64,000 bases of DNA from Polynucleobacter necessarius (lineage in GTDB: Bacteria > Pseudomonadota > Gammaproteobacteria > Burkholderiales > Burkholderiaceae): assembly GCF_900095175.1 (NCBI RefSeq), contig NZ_LT606946.1, forward strand, positions 1,241,592-1,305,591. Direction: 5' to 3'. Positions 57,856-64,000 of this stretch are shown here, one piece after another. Positions within the stretch are counted from its first letter, which is position 1. Each line of letters opens with the position of its first letter. Under the pieces are notes generated by a model. The model was not told the DNA's origin, made no database searches, and saw only the letters and a program-made list of their open reading frames with translations. The position numbers and the translations under genes were made by a program.

Positions 57856-59202
57856 TTATTTACCGCCAACAGTCATTGATCCAATTAAGATGGAGCCCGT
57901 TTCTTTGGTTCCACGAATCAGTGAATCACTACCAATCATCTGAATATCCATCAGCATATCGCGCAAGTTGCTCGCAATCGTAATTCCCTCAACCGGGTGC
58001 TGGATCTCACCGTTCTCTACCCAATAACCAAAAGCGCCGCGAGAGTAATCGCCGGTGACGTAGTTCACGCCTTGGCCCATGAGCTCAGTAACTAAGAGGC
58101 CCGTGCCCATTGCCTTTAAGAGTGCAGGCAATCCACCTTTAGGTGTCTTGCGACTTTGCAATGTCAGGTGATGGGAGCCACCAGCATTACCAGTAGTTTT
58201 CATGCCGAGTTTTCTGGCGGAGTAAGTGGACAAGAAATAACCTTGTAAGACACCCATATCAACCACTGTTCTCGCTTTAGTTTTCACACCTTCTTCGTCA
58301 AAGGGTGCACTACCTGTCATCGATTTTAGGTGCGGGTTTTCAAAGAGGCTGACGTGCTTTGGTAATACTTGTTTACCCAGACTATCCAACAAAAAACTCG
58401 AGCGACGATATAGAGCACCACCAGAAACGGCCTGCACCAAACCACCTAAAAGTCCAGCCGCTAAGGGCGCCTCAAAAATAACGGGGCAACGGCGGGTCGT
58501 TAGTGATCTTGCCTTAAGGCGTGAAAGTGCACGCTCTGCCGCGTACTTACCAATCGCAGCTGGGTCAGCCAATTCTTCTGGGATACGCGAACTGGAATAC
58601 CAATCATCTCTTTGCATCAGTGACTTCTTGCCGCCCTCATTTGCAATTGGTGCACATGAAATGTAGTGACGAGAGAATGGATAGCCACCCATAAATCCAT
58701 GGCTAGTCCCCATCATGAAATGCGCATGATGTGCAGATACCGAAGCCCCATCGCTATTTTGAATTTGCTTGCTCACTGCAAAAGCAGCGCCTTCAGCAGC
58801 ACGCGCAATATCAATTGCGGTTGCCGAATCCAAGTCCCATGGATGAAATAAATCGAGATTCAGAGGATGATTTTCGAGAAGTTCTTTTTCAGCAGGGCCA
58901 GCACACAAATCTTCCGCCGTATGTTGGGCGATATGGTACGCAGCCTCAACCGTAGCCTTTAAAGACTCCTTGGTGAAATCACTGGTACTAGCATTGCCAC
59001 GGCGATGGCCCAGGAAGACCGTTGCCCCAACCTGCTTATCCAAGCTTTGCTCAATGGTCTCAACCTCACCCTTGCGGACGGTAACTGAAAGACCCTGCCC
59101 TTCGGATACCTCTGCCACCGCATCTGAGGCACCCCGCCTTTTGGCTTCCGTGAGCATGAAATCAATGATTTCTTGAAACTGATTTGATGAGTATGTAAAC
59201 AT
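57856..59202 (-). CDS. pmbA: Metalloprotease-related protein PmbA/TldE
   Basis: A 448-residue TldD/PmbA family protein. LSVTVRKGEVETIEQSLDKQVGATVFLG near the N-terminus, the PVIFEAPLAAGLLGGL middle segment, and NYVTGDYSRGAFGYWVENGEIQHPVEG at the C-terminus match PmbA. With TldD it matures microcin-type peptides and has protease activity; TldD is not in this window. Its start codon lies 26 bases from the divergent Mog-type gene. Confidence 0.93.
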   Translation of the reverse strand: MFTYSSNQFQEIIDFMLTEAKRRGASDAVAEVSEGQGLSVTVRKGEVETIEQSLDKQVGATVFLGHRRGNASTSDFTKESLKATVEAAYHIAQHTAEDLCAGPAEKELLENHPLNLDLFHPWDLDSATAIDIARAAEGAAFAVSKQIQNSDGASVSAHHAHFMMGTSHGFMGGYPFSRHYISCAPIANEGGKKSLMQRDDWYSSSRIPEELADPAAIGKYAAERALSRLKARSLTTRRCPVIFEAPLAAGLLGGLVQAVSGGALYRRSSFLLDSLGKQVLPKHVSLFENPHLKSMTGSAPFDEEGVKTKARTVVDMGVLQGYFLSTYSARKLGMKTTGNAGGSHHLTLQSRKTPKGGLPALLKAMGTGLLVTELMGQGVNYVTGDYSRGAFGYWVENGEIQHPVEGITIASNLRDMLMDIQMIGSDSLIRGTKETGSILIGSMTVGGK

Positions 59203-59228
59203 GTCCTAATAATAGCTAGAATAGAAAC

Positions 59229-59852
59229 ATGAAGCATACTGAAGCCTGGAAACGATCCTCCCCTGACGAAATCAAAATTGGCCTAATCTCGATCTCTGAC
59301 AGAGCGAGTAAAGGGATATACACGGATGAAGGGGTTCCCGCCCTCCGAAGCTGGCTAGAAAGCGCCCTCAGCACACCCTATATCTTTCATGAACGCCTAA
59401 TTGCCGATGAGCGAGAAGTAATCACTGAAACCATCGTGGAGCTCACCGATGATCTTGGCTGTGATTTAGTCCTCACCACAGGCGGCACAGGCCCTTCTCG
59501 GAGGGATGTAACCCCTGAAGCCACTATGGATGCCGGAACCCGGGAAATGCCCGGATTTGGCGAGCAAATGCGTCAAATTAGCCTACGCTTTGTACCTACG
59601 GCGATTTTGTCCCAGCAAACCGCTGTTTTGCGAGAAATCGAAGGGCATACCGCCCTCGTCATCAACTTACCAGGTCAACCCAAATCCATCAAAGAGACGC
59701 TCGAAGGACTGAAAGACGCTGAAGGCAAGTCCGTTGTGCAGGGTATTTTTGCCTCAGTACCCTACTGCATTGAGCTGTTTGGCGGTCCCATTATCCAAAC
59801 TCATGAATCGGTCATTAAAGTCTATAGACCCAAAAGTGCCGTCAAGAAGTAA
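59229..59852 (+). CDS. mog: Molybdopterin adenylyltransferase, Mog/MoaB type
   Basis: A 207-residue protein with the MoCF-binding fold. IGLISISDRASKGIYTDEGVP, VLTTGGTGPSRRDVTPEAT and LVINLPGQPKSIKE cover the conserved sites. Mog adenylates molybdopterin before MoeA inserts molybdenum. The gene lies away from moaA-mobA-moeA, about 8.6 kb downstream. A bidirectional terminator follows. Confidence 0.92.
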   Translation: MKHTEAWKRSSPDEIKIGLISISDRASKGIYTDEGVPALRSWLESALSTPYIFHERLIADEREVITETIVELTDDLGCDLVLTTGGTGPSRRDVTPEATMDAGTREMPGFGEQMRQISLRFVPTAILSQQTAVLREIEGHTALVINLPGQPKSIKETLEGLKDAEGKSVVQGIFASVPYCIELFGGPIIQTHESVIKVYRPKSAVKK

Positions 59853-59872
59853 GGCATCCTCTTGGTTGAATA

Positions 59873-59902
59873 AAAAAGGGTCTAGTAATAAGACCCTTTT
59901 TA
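59873..59902. terminator. Bidirectional terminator between mog and orn
   Basis: AAAAAAGGGTCT-agtaata-AGACCCTTTTTAC is a strong hairpin with A and T runs on each side, placed between convergent genes. Confidence 0.88.
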
Positions 59903-59926
59903 CATCGCTCATACCAAGAAGCCGAA

Positions 59927-60514
59927 TTACTCCGGTAAAGGCACGATGAATTTTTCTCGGTAGTACTTGAGCTCTTCAATAGACTCTTCGATATCCGCCA
60001 AGGCGGTATGAGCCTGCTTCTTGGTGAAGCCCTTTACCAACTCCGGATGCCAGCGCTTGCAAAGTTCCTTGAGGGTAGAGACATCGATATTTCGATAATG
60101 AAAGAATGCCTCTAGTTTTGGCATGTACTTCGCCATAAAACGGCGATCCTGACCAATCGTATTGCCACACATTGGCGCAATTCCAGGTTTGATGTATTTC
60201 TTCAGAAAAGCGATGCATTCTGCTTCAGCGGCCGCTTCATCCATAGTTGATGCCCTGACCTTATCAATCAGTCCAGAACGTCCGTGGGTGCCCTTATTCC
60301 AAGCATCCATGGCATCCAATAGGGCATCATCTTGATGAATCACCCAAACAGGGGCGGTGGCAATGGTGTTGAGATGCGCATCGGTGACAATCACGGCGAT
60401 TTCCAAAATACGCTCTTTTTCAGGGTCTAGGCCGGACATCTCCGTATCCACCCAAATCAGGTGTTCACTGGGTGACGCTGTCTTAACTGCTGGGATAACT
60501 ATTTTTTCACTCAT
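59927..60514 (-). CDS. orn: Oligoribonuclease
   Basis: A 195-residue DEDDh exonuclease. Its acidic motifs are in [12 protein letters not shown], in the [12 protein letters not shown] segment and in [12 protein letters not shown]. Orn degrades dinucleotides from RNA decay and pGpG from cyclic-di-GMP. The start at 60514 gives the usual N-terminus; an ATG 12 bases earlier is also possible. It is divergent from the M48 protease gene with only 15 bases between the start codons. Confidence 0.95.
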   Translation of the reverse strand: MSEKIVIPAVKTASPSEHLIWVDTEMSGLDPEKERILEIAVIVTDAHLNTIATAPVWVIHQDDALLDAMDAWNKGTHGRSGLIDKVRASTMDEAAAEAECIAFLKKYIKPGIAPMCGNTIGQDRRFMAKYMPKLEAFFHYRNIDVSTLKELCKRWHPELVKGFTKKQAHTALADIEESIEELKYYREKFIVPLPE

Positions 60515-60529
60515 ATCTATAATCATCTC

Positions 60530-61789
60530 ATGACATTCACAATTGTTTTTCTAATCGCCTTCATCGCCAGCTTTGGTCTACGCCACTGGTTATCCCAACG
60601 CCAAATTCGTCACGTCGCCCTTAACCGCGATGTGGTACCCGCCGAGTTTGCCTCTCAGATCTCCCTGGCCGAACATCAAAAAGCGGCCGACTACACCATC
60701 GCTAAATTACGCCTCGGTATTTTTGAAAACGGTGTCAGCGCAATTATCTTGATCAGCTTCACACTCTTGGGTGGTCTGCAAATTTTAAATCTATCCCTTC
60801 TGCAACTATTGGGGGAAGGCATTGCGCAGCAAATGGCTTTACTTATATCCATCGTCATCATCTCCGGAATTATTGATCTACCCTTTTCCTGGTACAAACA
60901 GTTTTATCTGGAAGAACGCTTTGGCTTTAATCGCATGAACGCCAAACTATTCTTTAGCGATATGTTCAAAGGTCTAGGGGTTGGTGGTGCAACTGGTGTT
61001 CCCCTCCTCTGGGTCATTCTGAGTTTGATGGCTCAAGCAGGAGACCTTTGGTGGCTCTGGGCCTGGGGTGTTCTTACTGCCTTCAGTTTATTAATGCAGT
61101 GGGTATTTCCGACCTTTATCGCACCGATCTTTAATAAGTTCGAAGTACTAGAAGAAGGCGCACTCAAAGCACAAATCGAAGCCCTACTAAAACGTTGTGA
61201 CTTTGCAAGCCAAGGTCTATTTGTAATGGATGGCAGCAAACGTAGTGCACACGGAAATGCATTTTTTGCCGGCATGGGTAAAGCAAAGCGCATTGTCTTT
61301 TTTGATACCTTGATTGAGAAACTCAATCCAGGCGAAGTAGAGGCAGTACTGGCTCATGAACTCGGTCACTACAAGTGCAACCATATTCGCAAACGCCTAC
61401 TGGTTTCTTTTGCCTTGAGTTTTGTCACTCTTGCACTACTAGGCTGGGTCAGCACTCAGCCATGGTTCTACAGCGACCTTGGTGTGATGCCCAATCCGAA
61501 TGGGTATAACGGCGGCTTGGCTTTAGCGCTCTTTATGCTGGTATCACCAGTATTTAGCTTCTTCCTCACCCCGCTATCTAGTTTGGCATCACGTAAACAT
61601 GAATACGAAGCAGATGGTTTTGCTGCAGATAAATCCTCTGCAAATGATTTGATCTCTGCCCTGGTCAAGCTCTATCAAGACAATGCTTCGACTTTGACGC
61701 CCGATCCGATCTACACCGCTTTTTATAGCTCGCATCCTCCCGCACCATTGCGCATTGCCAATCTCAAACGATTCAACCAAGCTACCTAG
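60530..61789 (+). CDS. M48 family metalloprotease (Ste24-like)
   Basis: A 419-residue membrane protease. Several hydrophobic segments surround the zinc-binding HELGH motif in [15 protein letters not shown] (near residue 278), with the third ligand Glu in [14 protein letters not shown]. It resembles eukaryotic CAAX prenyl protease Ste24 and bacterial relatives that act in envelope quality control. It starts 15 bases from orn and ends 5 bases before rsgA. Confidence 0.93.
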   Translation: MTFTIVFLIAFIASFGLRHWLSQRQIRHVALNRDVVPAEFASQISLAEHQKAADYTIAKLRLGIFENGVSAIILISFTLLGGLQILNLSLLQLLGEGIAQQMALLISIVIISGIIDLPFSWYKQFYLEERFGFNRMNAKLFFSDMFKGLGVGGATGVPLLWVILSLMAQAGDLWWLWAWGVLTAFSLLMQWVFPTFIAPIFNKFEVLEEGALKAQIEALLKRCDFASQGLFVMDGSKRSAHGNAFFAGMGKAKRIVFFDTLIEKLNPGEVEAVLAHELGHYKCNHIRKRLLVSFALSFVTLALLGWVSTQPWFYSDLGVMPNPNGYNGGLALALFMLVSPVFSFFLTPLSSLASRKHEYEADGFAADKSSANDLISALVKLYQDNASTLTPDPIYTAFYSSHPPAPLRIANLKRFNQAT

Positions 61790-61794
61790 AATTG

Positions 61795-62817
61795 ATGGAG
61801 TTAATGGAACAATTTCATGCGCTATTGACTGCCTCCTATGGAAGACATTATTTAGCGCAGCGCTTAGTAAAAGATGAGTGCGGCAATGAATCCCCTATCG
61901 GTGAATTAATTCAGGTAAGCACACCAGCAAAGCAGCACATCGGCGCGGTAGGTGATCGCATGTTATTGGAGATGACTTCAGCCGATCAAGCGCGCATTAT
62001 TCGCATCGAGCCACGAGAAAACTTACTCTATCGATCCGATGCCTTTAAAAGCAAACTCATTGCCTCAAATGTTGATCAAATATTGGTGGTGCTAGCTACA
62101 CAACCCGCATTCTCTCCTGACCTACTAGGAAGAGCGGTTGTTGCTGCTGAGACTAATCAAATTGGTTTACATATTCTGCTCAACAAATGTGATCTCAAAG
62201 ATAATTTAGAGCATGCCCGCAAAATCATTGCGCCCTATGCGCGTATGGGCTACCCCGTAACAGAGGTATCTGCCAAGTTTGATGAAGCCTCTATTGAAGC
62301 GTTGCACCCGGCTATCTGCGGCAAGGTGTCCGTGTTTGTAGGTCAATCCGGTATGGGTAAATCTAGTCTCCTCAATGCCTGGGTTCCCAATGCAGCAGCG
62401 ATTACTCAAGAGTATTCAGTTCGTTTAGATACCGGTAAACACACCACAACAGCTTGCCGCTACTTTGAGTTGCCTGAGGCTTGGGGACGTAATGCTAACG
62501 GTAAATTGGGCGCTTTGATTGATTCTCCAGGTTTTCAAGAATTTGGCTTAGCCCACATGTCGGCGAGTGAACTAGAGCATGCCTTTAGGGAGTTTCATGA
62601 TCTGCTCGGCAAGTGCCGCTTTCATAACTGCGCACACCAATCCGAGCCAGATTGTGCAATACGAGAAGCAGTCGACAGAAATGAAATAGCGCCAGAAAGA
62701 CTGGCGCTATTTAGACAATTGCGTTCTGACTCAAAAACCGCTGATACGCAGATTCAGGGGATTAGCCAAGCCAAAGAGCGATGGTCAGCATTAGCAATAA
62801 AGCCATCCAAGCAATAA
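61795..62817 (+). CDS. rsgA: Ribosome small subunit GTPase RsgA
   Basis: A 340-residue circularly permuted GTPase. The G4 motif NKCDL precedes the G1 motif GQSGMGKSSLLN and G3 DSPGFQEFGL. A zinc-binding cluster with Cys-His residues is in CRFHNCAHQSEPDC. RsgA checks late 30S assembly. Starts at 61795 and 61804 are both possible; neither has a well-placed ribosome site. Its end overlaps the convergent CobD/CbiB-like gene by 56 bases. Confidence 0.93.
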   Translation: MELMEQFHALLTASYGRHYLAQRLVKDECGNESPIGELIQVSTPAKQHIGAVGDRMLLEMTSADQARIIRIEPRENLLYRSDAFKSKLIASNVDQILVVLATQPAFSPDLLGRAVVAAETNQIGLHILLNKCDLKDNLEHARKIIAPYARMGYPVTEVSAKFDEASIEALHPAICGKVSVFVGQSGMGKSSLLNAWVPNAAAITQEYSVRLDTGKHTTTACRYFELPEAWGRNANGKLGALIDSPGFQEFGLAHMSASELEHAFREFHDLLGKCRFHNCAHQSEPDCAIREAVDRNEIAPERLALFRQLRSDSKTADTQIQGISQAKERWSALAIKPSKQ

Positions 62818-63721
62818 CCAAACGCCATACTAAGCCAATTGCAGATCGCATCGTGCGCTCATTCGGCTCAAGACCTACTTCGTAAACAACAGACTCACCT
62901 GCTTCAGCCATACGTAAAGCCTCATCGCTATCAGGCTCGCTCATAGGCTCACCAAGTCGCACCCCTAAAGCACCACCGCCTGATGCCAAGATCACTGCTG
63001 ACAAGGAGTCAGACCATTTGCCAGTCAAGTGGCGCCATGCATACACAGCGCCTTCGAAGTTGCCAACAATCGCAAAGCCCATTGCTGTGATGCGAGCTGG
63101 CACCCAATCCAATACGTAGAAAAAATGACGAGCGGCTTCGCTGAGATTGAAATCACCTTTTTCTGACCAACGCTGGGCAGCTGTATCAGCCAAGCGATAC
63201 AAGACCACGCCTGCTGGCCCCATTGGCATTAAGAACCAGAACAGCACACCAAATACATGGTGATGTGCGCCAATAATGGCACGCTCTAGCGCAAGTGAAA
63301 TGACTTCAGTCTCGGTGAGATTGGAAGTATCTAATTCGGGGCCGTACCACTCCCCCAAGGCTGCACGTGCTGCCGGCAAATCATGATTTGCAATTGCCTC
63401 ATGAACCAGCGTAAAGGAGTGGCTAAATTGGCGGAAGCCAAAAAATAAATAGGCAATGATTACGTTCCACACAAATCCCAAAATTGGGAAGGTCACCATA
63501 AACACAACATAAATAATGAAGACCAAGAATGTTGGTAGTATGAATGCAACTAGGCAGGCCATACGAGCACCAACCGGGCTTGCACCCTCCTCAGTCTTGC
63601 CGCCGAATTCGCCAGCAACCCAATCCAACCAGCGAGCACTCATGCGGACACTCCAATGGCTCGAAGTTACTGGTCGGTATTGCTCAGCAATGAGGGCGAA
63701 AAGAATAGAAAAGAAAGTCAT
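62762..63721 (-). CDS. CobD/CbiB family membrane protein
   Basis: A 319-residue inner membrane protein with several hydrophobic segments. FALIAEQYRP near the N-terminus, the FHL-like ARAALGEWYGPELDTSNLTETEVISLALERAIIGAHHHVFGVLFW block and VVLYRLADTAAQRW match proteins related to adenosylcobinamide-phosphate synthase CbiB and AmpE. No other cobalamin genes are present, so the true role is uncertain. It follows the NUDIX gene, overlapping it by 4 bases. Confidence 0.85.
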   Translation of the reverse strand: MTFFSILFALIAEQYRPVTSSHWSVRMSARWLDWVAGEFGGKTEEGASPVGARMACLVAFILPTFLVFIIYVVFMVTFPILGFVWNVIIAYLFFGFRQFSHSFTLVHEAIANHDLPAARAALGEWYGPELDTSNLTETEVISLALERAIIGAHHHVFGVLFWFLMPMGPAGVVLYRLADTAAQRWSEKGDFNLSEAARHFFYVLDWVPARITAMGFAIVGNFEGAVYAWRHLTGKWSDSLSAVILASGGGALGVRLGEPMSEPDSDEALRMAEAGESVVYEVGLEPNERTMRSAIGLVWRLVIAWMALLLMLTIALWLG

Positions 63722-64000
63722 ACTTTTAATAAATGATAAAGGTTACGCAACATTCCAGCAGTAGCACCCCAGATAAAACGATTTTCATAGAGCATTGAAT
63801 AAAACCGACGACTACCCTGATCACTCTCCCAGATCCGCACTTGATGATTTGCGGGATCCATTAAAAAATGTAAAGGCACTTCAAACACATCTGCTACTTC
63901 AAAAGCATCTAAGACATATTCTGCCTGAGGTTTTACAAATCCAACAACTGGCGTCACACTATAGCCCGAAACCGTTAAATACTGAGGTAAATGGCCGATG
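63718..64000 (-). CDS. CoA pyrophosphatase, NUDIX family (C-terminal part)
   Basis: The visible 93 codons are the C-terminal end of a gene that continues past the right edge. GYSVTPVVGFV, DAFEVADVFEVPLHFLMDPANH and FIWGATAGMLRNLYHLL are the typical end of YeaB/NudL-type CoA pyrophosphatases. The NUDIX box itself lies outside the window. These enzymes cleave CoA to 3',5'-ADP and phosphopantetheine. Confidence 0.85.
   Translation of the reverse strand, partial: IGHLPQYLTVSGYSVTPVVGFVKPQAEYVLDAFEVADVFEVPLHFLMDPANHQVRIWESDQGSRRFYSMLYENRFIWGATAGMLRNLYHLLKV

Overview
The window looks like a chromosome segment of a free-living or host-adapted betaproteobacterium of the Burkholderiaceae, most like Polynucleobacter. 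This rests on three things: moderate GC content, very short intergenic gaps, and gene orders and protein sequences typical of that group (uvrC-pgsA-tRNA, the yceD-rpmF-plsX-fab cluster, rpsF-priB-rpsR-rplI-dnaB, and earP next to efp with an arginine-32 EF-P). The genus is an inference; no rRNA lies in the window. I see no insertion sequence, prophage, integrase, CRISPR array or replication origin.

Layout. 1-7404: the start of an alanine-type aminotransferase on the minus strand, then a plus-strand operon for adding 4-amino-4-deoxy-L-arabinose to lipid A. The operon reads Mth938-like gene, arnT, arnB, arnC, arnA split into two genes, arnD. 7452-13657: bcp peroxiredoxin, a structured leader RNA and phoH, an NlpC/P60 lipoprotein, an autotransporter (minus), an MscS channel and a small repeat-containing secreted protein. 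13677-18650: dnaB and the ribosomal genes around it, an L-asparaginase, and lexA with an SOS box. 18673-23800: a lipoprotein, tRNA-Cys, tRNA-Gly, pgsA and uvrC (all minus), then earP and efp. 23830-33814: an acetyltransferase with a frameshifted start, then a long minus-strand run nagZ-acpS-pdxJ-recO-era-rnc-lepB-lepA-mucD. 33886-40261: the fatty acid and phospholipid block fabF-acpP-fabG-fabD-fabH-plsX-rpmF-yceD (minus).

40305-47514: maf, an RsmI-like methylase, then sppA, a HAD phosphatase and rluC (minus), and rne behind a leader of roughly 375 nt. 47597-54843: moaA-mobA-moeA, a small membrane protein, a 2-hydroxyacid dehydrogenase, a ferredoxin and its NADPH reductase, thyA and folA. 54904-57810: two adjacent broken genes, a secreted amidohydrolase with three one-base shifts and a TRAP-type binding protein cut by a 26-bp tandem duplication. 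57856-64000: pmbA, a Mog-type gene, orn, an M48 protease, rsgA, a CobD/CbiB-like membrane protein and the end of a NUDIX CoA pyrophosphatase.

Most of the content is housekeeping: envelope synthesis (fatty acids, phospholipids, lipid A), translation and RNA decay (L9, S18, S6, EF-P, LepA, RsgA, RNase III, RNase E, Orn), DNA replication and repair, and molybdenum cofactor. The observations most worth a second look are the riboswitch-like leader in front of phoH and its terminator ending directly before the ribosome binding site; the second terminator lying inside the coding start of the following lipoprotein; the 26-bp duplication and poly-C frameshift, which could be reversible switches; the uvrC/earP start codons that overlap head to head; and the missing rpoE-rseAB genes between fabF and mucD.
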